The notes below the pieces were generated by a model. That model did no database searches and was not told where the DNA came from. It saw only the letters and a list, made by a program, of their open reading frames with translations. Source: Microstegium vimineum (lineage: Eukaryota > Streptophyta > Magnoliopsida > Poales > Poaceae). From it: 64,000 bases of DNA. Of this stretch, positions 22,531-33,662 are shown piece by piece (the stretch's first letter is position 1; every line of letters starts with the position of its first letter). Position numbers and translations under genes: made by a program. The stretch lies in NCBI GenBank assembly GCA_022036555.1, contig CM039120.1, positions 34,847,017 to 34,911,016 of the forward strand. The letters run 5' to 3'.

Positions 22531-24580
22531 TGCGAACACATGGTGGATAAGTACCCATGTATGTTCAGTTTTGATGATGAGTGATTGACCAACACGTGAG
22601 GGTTTTAGTTTGAGTGGCTTAACCTAACCTCTGCGAAAGCAGAAACTTGTGCTTGTCTATTGACTTGTGGTGTGCAAGTGTTATGCCTAGTGACGGTGGT
22701 CAATGGCATGGAGAAGGTCGAGTAGAGGCTTGCCGTGCCGATTGACTAAGAGCGGTGAAGGGCAGAAGCGGGTCTCGGACTGAGGGACCATGGGCGCTGG
22801 CGGACTAGCTGTGGTGGCTAGTACTTGGCACCGGCAAGTGCGAGAAGACATGGAGGTAGACCGAGTCGGCCGAGTCAAGACGGTGGACGCGCGAGTCGAG
22901 TGGAGGCTCAGGGGACTCAGAGTCCGACCGGGCGAAGACAAGGTGGCTCGCGTCGAGTGGTTTGGTGGTTTGGGCCTCAAAACCATCCGCGTCGGTTTCC
23001 AAGTTTGGGCCACAAAACTCGGGGTTCGGTAGTTGAGCCCAAAGCTACCGGTGGTGGGTTTCCTGGGTTTGGGCCTCAAAACCTAGGCGGAGCTTCCGAG
23101 GAAACGGGGATGGCACGTGGCGGAATCCTGGAGGTTGCGTCGAGGCGACGGCAACTGCCGGCAGGAAACGGGGTCGTCCATTCAAATCGAGGAAGATATT
23201 TTCTGGAGCTTGGACTGCAATGCTTAGGCTAGGTAGTTCACTCATGTATCTAGGGGTGTCTTTGGGAAATAGCCAAAGCCCCGTTAAATAGAGGATGAAG
23301 GGGTATCCTCATCCTCATCTGTTGCATTACTCTCTCTCCACCTATTCCTAGGTTTTCCCTTCCTAGCTTCTTCTTGCTTGAGATCCACCGTGTCACCGGT
23401 GTAAGAACTTGTGATTGTTGCGAGGAATCGGAGGTCGTAACCTCTGTAAGCCATGGTGGCTTCGATTTCGTGATTGTGTCCCCGATTTGCTTGTGTTCTT
23501 CCCGTTTTTCTTTTGCTCTCTCTTTTCCCTGAGATGATTTCTCTTTGTTGAGAGTAGCTTTGCAAAATTGACTTGAACCATTTTGTTCATAATCGTGAGG
23601 AGCTTCTTTGCACCGAAGGAATTCTCTTCAAACCTCACGAGTGCATAGATCAGGTCATTTCTTTGTGGTGTTCTTCGTTTTCCTCTTTCCCCCCCCCCCC
23701 CCAAATCTGAGTGTTCTCGTTTATCCTCTCCAAATTGAGCGATGATTTCTTTGGGATAGCTCACCAACTGCACTAGGAGCATGCCTACAAAGTTTGTTTG
23801 TAGTTGGTGATCATTTGGTTGAGTTTTGAGAAGATTTGGCGGAGTGAAAATGTTTTTCGCGAGAAACAATTTTTCTCCTGTGAGCGTCGGACCACTTTGC
23901 CTTAAGCTCCGGACCATAGCAAGTGGTCCGGTGGTCTTGACCTTTTCTCGTGTCAAGCAGGAAGAGGCATCGGACCACCATCCGAACCTCCTGGTTTTAG
24001 AGCACCGAACCTTTGACGAGTGGCTCTGCTGAGAAACACTACCACGCGTCGGACCACTCTCCTTGGTCCAACGGGGTAGCCCGGTGGCCTGGTCTGGAGG
24101 TCGGTACCTTACTGGACTGTCTGGCGAGTGAGCACCGGACCACCTTCCTTGGTCCGGAGGTGGCGTCGGACTAGTCGGGAGCCTCTGGTCCGGAGCTAGG
24201 GTGCTCACTGTGTTCTTCTGTCTTGGCCGGTGAAAGCGTCGGACCTGAGCTCCGGACTACTCGCTATAGTCCGGTGGCTTAGTTCCTTCTGGTCCGGAGT
24301 CTATGTTTGGTTGCAGTTTTCGCCTATTTTGCCTAGGTTATTGCCTCTTTTTCCCTAGGGGTTAAGAACGTGTGTTTTGGGGTTTCCGGTGATTTTCCTC
24401 CACTGTCGGTGAGCTCTCTTTTCTCCGTTTTCGTCTGAATCCCCGCTCGCGTTGCTCGGGGGAGGTTGAGCACCCAGCAACTGGGTTTGGTTTTTGGGAA
24501 GAGTGGCCCAAACATTTCGAGAGAAATTTGAGGCTCCCATTCACCCCCCCCTCCCTCTGGTCGCCGTTCTCGGTCCTTCA
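22531..24580 (+). repeat. Element A: 3' LTR, family 1 (2050 bp)
   Basis: Begins TGCGAACACATGGTGGATAA and ends GTTCTCGGTCCTTCA. It contains a C run at 23690-23702 and a TGGTCCGG-type block (23883-24305). It ends exactly at element E protease sequence. The five bases after it (CCAAG) do not match the five before the 5' LTR (AAAGC). Confidence 0.9.
23883..24305. repeat. TGGTCCGG-type short-repeat block in A 3' LTR
   Basis: Interspersed GTCGGACCAC, GCTCCGGACCATAGC and GGTCCGGAGG words in both orientations, similar to the B LTR block and unlike the A 5' LTR block. Confidence 0.8.
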
Positions 24581-25383
24581 CCAAGCCTCCTATGCCATAA
24601 CCAACCCATACTCGATTTAGTGAGCAAGCAAGTTGACAATTGAGCTTCACTAGCATTGAAATCAACTAGGTAGAGGTTCTCATATCTAAATGCTTTGAAG
24701 ATCAAGTTTGAACCATCTACACTAATGATCTCAACATCATCCACTCCAAATATGCATTTGAATCCAAGATCACACAATTGAGCTACCGATAGCAAATTGA
24801 AGTTCAAGCTCTCAACTAGCAAGACATTGAATATGCTCAAGTCATTAGATATTGCAATCTTACCAAGACCCTTGACCTTGCCCTTGCCATTATCACCAAA
24901 AGTAATACTATCAATGCCATCATTGGTGTTGGAGTTCATTGATTTGAACATTCTAGAATCCCCGATCATGTGTTGATTGCACCCACTATCAAGCACCCAA
25001 TGCCTTCCTCCGGCTTTGTAATTTACCTTAGATGGCTTAGCCATGAAGCATGATGGAGTGTCAAATATGGATGGCATGTTGTTGATAGCAATACTAGCCA
25101 AAGCCTTCTTCTTGGACTTCTTCCTCTCATCATCACTAAAGTCATCATCGGAAGAGTCACTACTATCCCAAGTCACCATATAGGATTCACCCTTCTTCTT
25201 CTTGGTGAAGGATAGCTTCTTCTCCTTCTTGTCATGCTTGCTCTTCTTCTTCTCATCATCATCACTATGATTGGGACAATCCGCAATCATGTGACCGGTG
25301 CTCTTGCACTTGTAGCATCTCTTCTCATATTCTTTGCCCTTAAAGTTATCTCTTCTCTTTCTAGCACCATAGCCCTTCTTCTT
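24581..25383 (-). pseudogene. gag-pol: Element E: Sirevirus gag end and protease, 3' part after F insertion
   Basis: Open minus-strand frame of about 265 codons: zinc knuckle CYKCKSTGHMIADC, an acidic and lysine-rich linker (DSSDSSDDDFSDDE), protease HWVLDSGCNQHM, the pre-integrase segment with LNFNLLSVAQLCDLG and finally WLWHRRLG. The frame is open to the junction at 24580, where the A LTR begins. Its upstream half is at 53872-54663, on the other side of element F. Confidence 0.9.
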
Positions 25384-26946
25384 TGAAAGGATCAAGATGC
25401 CCAAGAGGGGCGTGAATTGGGCTCTTTTAAATTTCTAAGCAATAATTAAAACCTATCAAGAGCCAATTAACCCCTAGTGCTTTCTCAAGTATGTCCTAGC
25501 TAAACAAGCAAGGCATGGCAATGAAAGCGGTAAAGCCCTATGCAATTCTAGTCAAGCAATAAGAATGTAATGCGGAAAGTAATGCTTCAATGTAATTACG
25601 ATAAGTAAAGGGATGGAGGAAGGAGAAATGACACGGCGATGTTTTGCCGAGGTATCAAGGAGTCGACACTCCCCCCTATTCCTCGTTGCAGCACCCGCGC
25701 AAGGGTATCGCTCCCCCTTAGTCTGCGCAAGAACTAAGTGCTCTCTATGGGCTGATTCTTCGCCACTCAGGCTCGGTGAATCGCCCACAACCGATCACAA
25801 ACGAACTTGGGTCATCCACAAGGAACACCACCGGATGATCACCAAGCAAACCTCCGTGAAGCCGTCTAAGTGATGTCGATCACCAAGAGTAACAAGAACT
25901 AACTCTCAGTTGACCAAGGCTAATCTAGTGATTGAATGGATGCACACTTGCTAACTCTAAGCAACTAGTGAGAATCAACACATGGAATTGCAATTCACAC
26001 TCTCACTAGGGCTCTTGCACAACTTGCTCTCTCACAAGTGAATCTCAGCAATTGGAATGGGCAAGAGAGCCTCCATGGGGCTGATGAGGAAGTATAAATA
26101 CACCCCAAGCCAATCCCTAGCCGTTAGAGGCAAAAACCACCTTTCTGCATCAGTCCGGACGCAAGATGAGAGGGGGATCCGGACCATCAAGCATGCGTTC
26201 GGACCCTCTCACTTCACTGTTCTCAGCACTGAAACCCTGGGAGTCCGGACGCATCCGGACAGCGTCCGGATCGAACTCTCCTCTCTGGTGCTCTCTGTGT
26301 AGGGTCCGGACCCTACTTGGCGTCCGACTCTACACTCCGGACTGCGTCCGGATCAAATCTGCGAAACTAGCCCTCTCTGTGTAGGGTCCGGACGCACCCT
26401 GTAGTCCGGACCCAAGCATTGTTCACTGCGTCCGGGCGCACTGATATACGCAGAGTGAACCCTAGGGTCCGGACGCACAGCCGATGGTCCAGACCCACGG
26501 ATACACTTGCGTCCGGAGCTTCTTTTCAGGGCAAATCAACCCACTTCCTTCATGGAAGTTTCTCCACTTGGTCCAAGGACTATTTCTAAAGCTTCCTAGT
26601 GCTAGTTTGACAAGTGTGCACCACACCTAACCACTAAGCCTCTCCTAGGTCAAGCTACTAGATAGAACCCCTCTTAATAGTACGACCAAAGGAAAAATAA
26701 ATGTGCTAAACTACTGTAAGTGTCTCTCAACTCCAATGACACTTAGACCTAGTCTAATCTTCAACCTTGTCGCCAATCCTTTGAAAACCAAAACGATTCC
26801 AATAAGGGGCACATATTCCATGATAGTCCAATCAACCATCCATTACCATGACCTAACTTTCTTATTGCCTCTGCAAAACACACGTTAGTCATAGCAATCT
26901 TGCATTATCGTTAATCACCGAAACACTAGGGGCCTAGATTCTTTCA
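25384..26946 (-). repeat. Element F: 3' LTR, Sirevirus family 2 (1563 bp)
   Basis: On the minus strand it begins TGAAAGAATCTAGGCCCCTA (at 26946) and ends CTTGATCCTTTCA (at 25384). It matches 52455-53866 closely. The five bases left of it (25379-25383, TTCTT) equal those right of the 5' LTR (53867-53871), a perfect target-site duplication. It carries a GTCCGGACGC block at 26150-26520. Confidence 0.93.
26150..26520. repeat. GTCCGGACGC-type short-repeat block in F 3' LTR
   Basis: About a dozen copies of AGTCCGGACGC, GGGTCCGGAC and GCGTCCGGA words, many as CCGG palindromes. It corresponds to 53070-53465 in the 5' LTR. Confidence 0.85.
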
Positions 26947-26960
26947 ATCTCCCCCTTTTT
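26947..26960 (-). other. Element F: polypurine tract
   Basis: The minus strand reads AAAAAGGGGGAGAT directly before the LTR start TGAAAGAATC. Confidence 0.9.
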
Positions 26961-27368
26961 GGTGATTGACGACAATACGCCATAGAGTATGATAAGAGAG
27001 TTTTATTTTGGGTTTTCAAGTGACTTGGCTTATCTAAGCATGGGTTAGTGAATATGAATGAATAATACATGCTTAAACAATCCAAGCCACAACATGTACT
27101 GAGGATATGAATTTAGAGCAAGTACATGAGATATGCTTAACACAGGTATATATCAAGGGCCAAAAGCATGTGACATAATATATATGAGTGAACCACAAGT
27201 CACAAGCAAGTGTATCACCACGCAAAAGCAAATGTATGTGATAGGGTAAACATGATGCATGAGTACAAGAGAAGTAAGCACATCAAAAGATCTAAATCTG
27301 TCTCTCAACTCCCCCTATCACTAGCATACTCTCGCTCTCTCCCCCTTTGGCGACAAGGCACCAAAAAA
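26961..27368. other. Element F: non-coding 3' leader of PPT
   Basis: A-rich stretch between the env-like stop and the PPT. No gene seen. Two CTCCCCCT words (27310-27345) are additional PPT-like tracts on the minus strand. Confidence 0.6.
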
Positions 27369-30144
27369 CTAAGCGTCGGGCGAAGGAGGAGCAGTCAGGT
27401 CACGAGGGCGGAGGTTGAACTGCTCGTAGTCTGGACTGGAGTCACCACCACCACTCTGACCTGCTGTAGGTGAAGCTGGCAGAGTAGAAGTAGCTGTCAC
27501 AGGAGCGATGGCCACTAAAGTAGAAACTGAAGCAACGACCACTGACTCTGTTGGTGCATCTGACTGTTGTAGCTCTAGAACTACTGACTCGTCCTGTGCC
27601 GGTGCCTTTGAACTAGGCAAGTCCGCAGCTGGAGCTAGCACTGAGGGAGCAGCCTCTAACTCTGGAGCAGGAATTGTCTCTGACACTGGAAGCACTGCTG
27701 GATGTCCCTAGGGCTCACTAGCCACTGGAGTCACGTCTGGATGAGCCTCTGGAGTGGTAGTGTCCGTAGCAGGTGGATCCTGAGGGGAAAGCTCCGACAA
27801 AGCCACTGAGGAGGGTAAGGTGCCACCTGTCTATGATGCTGGCTCCGGCAGAGAAGGCGGGTAGTCCGTGGGACTAGCAAGGCCGGTGAGGGCACTATAG
27901 CTAGCTGAGAAGGCAGGAGCAGAACTATCCAAGCCGGCAGACGCTGAGTATGGGGTAAACCCCGTAGTGATCGGTGAGAACTGCGTCGTCTGCCCCACTA
28001 AGTCAAACCACTGTGTCACCTATCGGACTGGAGACTGAAACTGTGCCGAGGGACTCGCACTCTGTAGTCCACCAGAGGACGGTATAGCTGAAGTGGGAGT
28101 CGCTGGGCGAGACTGTCCTGGAGGAGTAACTGGTTGTCCCGCGTACTGAGCAGTGGAGACCACTGGAGCTGTGTAGTACGAAGACGAGGGTGTCGGGTGC
28201 TGGATGTAGTAGGGCATGCCCGGAGGTGGCAGCTGAGGTGAAAACCCTAAAGGCTGTCCAAGCGGTGGCTGAGCGGACTGTCCTGGAAACTGGCCAAACT
28301 AAGGCAGATCCAGCTGAAATTACGGCGGCCTCTGAAGGAACGGAGGAGGTGGACCGCCAGTCTGCTGTAAGATGTATCCCATGAACTGAAATGTCATCGC
28401 CTGACTCGCTAGCAGCTGCTCCTGGAACTGGTCCTGTCGAGCCTGAACTTGGCCCATCATGGCCACCATCTGCTGCTGAGAAGTGTCGAGCCTGTCCAGA
28501 ACTCGCAGAAGGACAGGGTCGGTGGGCGGTGTTGGAGGTGCTGCTGCACTGGAAGGAACGACCTCTGCGTCGTGAGCTACAGCTGGACGGGGTGATGCAG
28601 GCCGGTCCGGACGGTAGTCGTCATCGTCGCTGTCAAAGGGGATCGACTCTGTGCCCTGATCCAGGTCGTCCTGCCTGTGAAGATCATCTAGCTCTTCCTG
28701 CGCAACTGTGCGCATCGCCTCATCCTGGGAATCAACCTCATCCATCTCTCTTGTCGGTACTGCTCTGTGAACCCTCCTAAGGGCTCTGTTGCCCCAACGA
28801 CCATCGATCACTGCACTCATCATGTATATCGGGAACACTGAGGGTGAATGGTCAAGCTCACTAGCAATCCCTGGCACTGTGACTTGGAGAGAAAGGACCA
28901 ACAAGGAACAGATCTAGTGCCCGTAGGGAAGCTGCCTCCTAGAGACTATCATCTGCTATGGTATCCTCCATCTCACACAGAATGAAATTGGCGATATCAA
29001 ACGGTGTCTAAGTAGTAATCGCTGCCAGGAGATACTGCTGGATGTTCGTGAACGCATCATGGAACCCGGTGCGAGGGTGAAGAGTGTGCCTCATCATGTC
29101 GTTAACGAGATGAACGTGAGGGTGCAACTTAGCAGGAGACTGACTGCTACCGGGACCGAACGGAGGACGGAAGCTGGGAGCGACCAAGTCTGTGTCAGGT
29201 GTCGTGCCTCCAACTACTCTGCGGGGGGGATCCACAACCCCAAAACACTGCTGGTGTAGCCTGAGAGGAGCCTCTGTCAAATGGAACCGAGCTTTGAAGT
29301 CTGTCAGGTAGGTCCGGTGGCCCTCGCCTTTGAAGGTGTATTGGAAGTAGGCGTGGTCTGGGTCAATCTAGAGGGAAGCGTAGAACTCTCGGACCCAGTA
29401 CTCGACATAGTTCCCCGAGCATCCTAGGAGGTCTGCCATCCCGGGAAGGTACTCAAGTAGAGGTTGAAGCACCTCTCCACCGGTCTCTATGATACGCTCA
29501 AGAGGGCACACTCGGTGGGGTCTCAGCGGAATCCTCATGGTATGGGCTGCGTCGTAGAAGTCCTTGTGGCGAGGGTGCCACCAACCAGGAGGAGAGTCAG
29601 GGTGTCTCTGAACTGGGCACCACTCCTCAAGCTCAACAAGCCGAAGCACACACACCTGCTGTGTAGAAGCTAGACTGAGGTCAACGTGAACAGGCATCAC
29701 TAGGGGCCCTGCCATCGACGGAGGTGGTGGAACGGCCCTCGGAACTCTGTCACCGCAGCGAGGACCCTCAGGGCGAGGAGCAACCTTGACGTGGGCACGG
29801 GTAGACCGTCTGAGAGGAGGTGTCTACTGAACGGGCTTTACTGTCTCTGCTGGCTCTGCCTCTATAGCTGTCTTGGCTGCCTGTGAAGACTGTGTCTGCT
29901 GAGCTCTGGCTGCGGAAGAGACTCGTGAAGACGGAGGGCGAGCTCCAATCTGAAGAGAAGCACCATGCTCGGCCCTGTCTGCTGCATCAGCTGATGCTAT
30001 CGTTGTGAGAGCGTCTCTGTCCAGAAGCTTCCGCTTCTTGCCTGGAACATTCGCCTTGGCCTTCCCCTTCTGTAGAGTGGTGGAGCGGGGAGGGCGAGGT
30101 GGCTCGTCATCAGGACCACCACCAACATTCTTGCATCTAGCCAT
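27369..30144 (-). pseudogene. Element F: envelope-like ORF of a Sirevirus, decayed
   Basis: The minus-strand ATG at 30144 opens MARCKNVGGGPDDEPPRPPR. One main frame with several stops runs to TAG at 27369. A basic N-terminal region (KGKAKANVPGKKRKLLDRD) is followed by a globular part. That part has GCSGNYVEYWVREFYASL, then a stop, then IDPDHAYFQYTFKGEGHRTY, which resembles the 'putative plant transposon protein' fold of plant retroelement third ORFs. Next come an acidic stretch, a coiled coil (LLRVLDRLDTSQQQMVAMM) and a Pro/Ser/Thr-rich tail. Stops include TAG near 29821 and 29368. The place between pol and PPT fits the Sirevirus env-like gene. I see no clear transmembrane segment, so an envelope function is not supported. 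Confidence 0.6.
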
Positions 30145-30989
30145 CTGATCAATCAAGCAACTGCTGAAAGAGGGGCCCGAGATGCCACTGCCACTGACAA
30201 TCACAAGAGAAATCCACTGACACACGGAGTCACTGCCGCTGACACTGTCTAATCAGAAAAACTGTCACTGAAAGAGGCATGCATTGCCACTGACACGCTC
30301 GTGAGGCTTTGCCTCAATCCATAATCGCGGGCTTTGCCCCGAGTTCTCTGTCACTGTCACTGACCCAACTGCCACAAGATAGAAATAGATAGGAAATATA
30401 TAAGCAATATATATAATCTAGGGGTGCGAAAAGCCTAAGGAAGCAAGCAGTGTAGATAAGAGTATAGAATGAATTTCTCGGCTACCTGAGGAATTAAACG
30501 CAAATCCAATGCACGTCGGGCAACGAACCGGGACACCACGAAGGACGAATCGACGATGGCTAAAACGCAAGACAACGAACCGACAAAGAAACCCTAGGGA
30601 GGGGGCAAAACAGGGAACCCTAGGGGTGGGGGTGCTGCTGGACAGGAGGCAGGGAGGGTCTAGGGTGCAGAGTAACCCTAGGGGGTGTGGGGGGGTGGTT
30701 GCTCGCCTGCATGAATGAGAGCAAAGCAGAGCAGGGCGATTGGCGGCAGGCTGGTGGTCAGCGGCGTGAGCAGGAGCACACGGCGTTGCACGGTTGGGGA
30801 GCTAGGGGTGCACTGTGCGAGCAGGGCGCGAGACGGGTGGTGGAGTGCACGGGCCCACTGGGAAGGGCTGGCGACAGGACTCGACGACAGCGAGAAAGGA
30901 CAGGCGGCGCTGATGGTGGTTATGGCGGCGGTCGATGTACGAGCGGGTGAACTGGGGTGGGGACAGAAGAGGGCGAGCACTAATGGGTA
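30145..30989 (-). other. Element F: GC-rich leader upstream of env-like ORF
   Basis: Non-coding, Pro/Ser/Arg-like in every frame. It contains short CACTGCCACTGACA-type repeats (30180-30370). It is continuous with 44755 once element G is removed, as the shared ACTGC duplication shows. Confidence 0.6.
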
Positions 30990-30994
30990 ACTGC

Positions 30995-31914
30995 TGAAGG
31001 ACCGAGAACGGTGACCAGAGGGGGGTGAATGGGAGCCACATAAAAATTCCTTTTGGAAACTTCTATTGCTTGACCCTTGTCCCAAAATCACACCCAAAAA
31101 GCGAGCTCGGAAGAAACGACACGCACACGACCTAACAAGTAGGTGTACACCTTAGGAATAACCCTAGAGGTGCAGCGGAGCAGTCGGAGAAGGTCAGTGA
31201 AAAATCAAAACCACGAACTCGAAACACGACTCGAAAGAGGTGCTCTCAACCTCTAGAGAGAAGAGGCAAGAGCACACCCAAAAACCACTTGTGAGAACTG
31301 GTCTCAAAAGTGCCTCATCATGTTCCCTACGTGAATACGAATCCAACGCAACAAACGGAACTTGATTCGGAGTCCGGACGAGAGAGATACGATCAAAACA
31401 GTTCTGCAGCTTTCGCGGACTGTCCAAGAGAGGACCGCGGACTGTCCGCCCTTGCTGAAAATTGACCTGCGGACAGTCCGTAAAAGAACCCCGGGCAGTC
31501 CGCCGTTACACCCGAAAAAGCTCAAACAAGAAGTCCAGAAACAGTGTTTCTCGGCGGGTTTACACGCTGGAGAGTCCGGGAATGAAGCCCGGACAGTCCG
31601 TCGTTGTCCTGTAAAAACAGCCCGAGGAGGACTGTCTCGGCCCCGATCCGCGGACAGTCCGCAAACGGGTTGCGGACAGTCCGGGAATGGCTGGACAGAC
31701 CCAATTTGAGGGCGATTTTGAATCGCATCTGCCCCAAATCATCCCAAATCACTACCAAATATTCACCAATAGCAACCAAACTTTGTAGGCATGATCCTAG
31801 TGCTATGGAGGAGCTATCAAGAAGAAATCATCGCTCAATTTGGTGTGAATTAATGGGAAAAAAAGGAGTTTGGGAAAAAGCTCAAAAACGAAGAACCCGA
31901 AATAGAAATTGCCC
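30995..31914 (-). repeat. Element G: 3' LTR, distal part (interrupted)
   Basis: On the minus strand it ends CGGTCCTTCA at 30995, preceded on the plus strand by the duplication ACTGC (30990-30994). It is almost identical to 42619-43538. The match stops at 31914, where element I begins. It resumes at 36652, and the counterpart of 43539-43916 is missing. Confidence 0.92.
31368..31695. repeat. CGGACAGTCCG-type short-repeat block in G 3' LTR
   Basis: Around ten CGGACAGTCCG, GCGGACTGTCCG or CGGGCAGTCCG words. Each is an 11-base near-palindrome (five-base arms, one central base). Confidence 0.88.
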
Positions 31915-31991
31915 TGCATTGCCATCAGCTCTTCCGTGGACATGGGTGCCGGGGGAGGTGGTGGCGGTGGATTCCTGTTGGAACGAGGCAT
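31915..31991 (-). pseudogene. gag: Element I: first codons of a Tekay-like gag
   Basis: The minus-strand ATG at 31991 opens MPRSNRNPPPPPPPAPMSTE and breaks off 26 codons later at 31915, where G LTR sequence resumes. The Pro-rich start is typical of chromovirus Gag. Confidence 0.6.
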
Positions 31992-32731
31992 ATGTGCTCC
32001 AAAACACAAACAATTATGCTTAGAATTATAACTCGTACCATCAAAAACATATTATATGCAAATCTGAAATTTTCTGGACGAGAGATTCTGACAACACTAC
32101 AGTAAAACGGCCATAAAACAAGTTACAGATACCCGATGGAGTTGATTCTGGACTTTCTGGAAAGGTATTGAAATTCTCTACAACTTTGTCTCAACTGACA
32201 TTCCCAGATTCAGAAGTTAAAATTACGTAAAACAGCAAAGAACAGATTCTGTTTCAGGTTCCAGACTGCACAGAAACATCAACTTGCAATAGGCATATCT
32301 CTTAAAATATAACAGCTATAAGGGTGATTCCAGTTGGAAAAAAACCATGAAAGAGTCTAGTTATTCCCAGTAAAATTTTATGAATTTTGCATCAACAGAT
32401 CTTGATATATAACAGAAACACTGACGACTGCTCCAGAAAACAGCGAAGATAGAGACAGGACAAAACCAACCCAACTATATGTATGACATTAACTAATTAT
32501 TATTAAGCCTTGGAAACTTGTAGATATAACCACAAGATGTCCAGCAAGCATTACAAAGATCCAAATCATTCATAGTCATCATAACAAATAAACCAAACAC
32601 AAAGTATCACATTACACCAAGACTCGATTAAACTAGACGCAACGGCGATACTACTATCGTTCTTTATCACATCAAAGGTGCCTAAAACCTATGGATAGAT
32701 CTTGATTGACGAGGAACTTGGGGTCTTCTTT
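31992..32731. other. Element I: spacer between upstream ORF and gag
   Basis: A-rich 740-base stretch without a coding frame. It probably holds the untranslated region or an intron-like spacer between the upstream ORF and gag. Confidence 0.5.
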
Positions 32732-33472
32732 TCAGGGCTGGAGTTGAGCTAGCTGGGCCTTTAACGTTTCATTCTCCTCACAAAGCTTTTCATTGAATTC
32801 CTTCTCATATCGCAGCTCTTCTTTCAACTCGTCCGCCACAGTTGCCATCTCACGACCAAACCTTACCACACCTTGCAGTTTTGGTTTCGAATCATCCGCA
32901 GGTGCCATGTACCAGGTTCCTCTACTTGGCACAAGGAAAGGAAGATGCTTAAAACCACCATCACTCGTGCCATGTTGATCCCGGTACCGACCGTGATAGC
33001 TGATGAATGCTTCATGGGCAACATCCACCATAGCCTTCTTCGGAGTGGATCGGCTCACCTTGGTCCTGAAGGTTGCATTCACCATATGACGATTGTTTTC
33101 AACTTCCCAGACCCAAAGCTCTGCATGCCATTGGGATGGCCTCCGAGGATGTTTGCGTTCTGTGCAGCGGTACTCCAGGGTGGCTTGCATCTCATACAAG
33201 CAGTTTTCCAGAAACATCTCTATCAGATCCTGGAAAGGATAGTGACGGTTTGGCAGTATGACATGAGTCTCTTCAGTCCAGTCTGTCAAAGAGATGTCTT
33301 CTGGTGCTGGCTTCATCTGAACTTCTTCCTCTATGTCATCACCCTGAAAGGCTCCCACTCTTGACTCTGCATCAGAAATCTCCATCTCTTCAGCTGGTCG
33401 AAGCTGCCTAGGGGTGAACAAAGCACTGTACTCCGCAGCTGTCATCCTGTTGTTCTGGCGAGAGGGAGGCAT
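32732..33472 (-). CDS. Element I: intact 246-codon ORF ahead of gag
   Basis: An uninterrupted minus-strand frame starts at 33472 (MPPSRQNNRMTAAEYSALFT), about 175 bases inside the PBS, and ends at 32732. The N-terminus is polar. The middle carries TLEYRCTERKHPRRPSQWHA and AMVDVAHEAFISYHGRYRD. The C-terminus is a short coiled coil (ELRYEKEFNEKLCEENETL). I recognise the style of plant retroelement-associated hypothetical proteins but no named domain. Position between the PBS and gag means it would be the first ORF on the element RNA. It is intact although the element is truncated. An alternative is that it is the sole product of a non-autonomous relative. Confidence 0.65.
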   Translation of the reverse strand: MPPSRQNNRMTAAEYSALFTPRQLRPAEEMEISDAESRVGAFQGDDIEEEVQMKPAPEDISLTDWTEETHVILPNRHYPFQDLIEMFLENCLYEMQATLEYRCTERKHPRRPSQWHAELWVWEVENNRHMVNATFRTKVSRSTPKKAMVDVAHEAFISYHGRYRDQHGTSDGGFKHLPFLVPSRGTWYMAPADDSKPKLQGVVRFGREMATVADELKEELRYEKEFNEKLCEENETLKAQLAQLQP

Positions 33473-33647
33473 CTATAGAAAGTTTAGACATAGATTAGAT
33501 GGAAGCAAAGTTTTTACAATAGAATATAATCGAAGAAGCATTAAAACTTTTAGCAATTATCAAGACTTTAGTAGAAAGCATGAACAAGAGGAGAAAGACT
33601 CTAAAAGCAACCATTCTAACTAGGTCTGCGTCCTACAGTCAATACAT

Positions 33648-33659
33648 GCTCTGATACCA
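33648..33659 (-). other. Element I: primer-binding site
   Basis: The minus strand reads TGGTATCAGAGC three bases inside the LTR end (TGTGACA at 33663), the initiator Met tRNA type. Confidence 0.85.
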
Positions 33660-33662
33660 ATT

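Noticed and set aside
23690..23702. Run of C as a regulatory tract
   Set aside because: A single C homopolymer in one LTR copy; likely slippage or a sequencing artefact.
26150..26520. CRISPR-like array
   Set aside because: Short regular words, but spacing is irregular, units are palindromic and the context is a plant LTR.
30678..31097. Minus-strand ORF bridging F leader and G LTR
   Set aside because: It crosses the element junction at 30994, so it cannot be an old gene.
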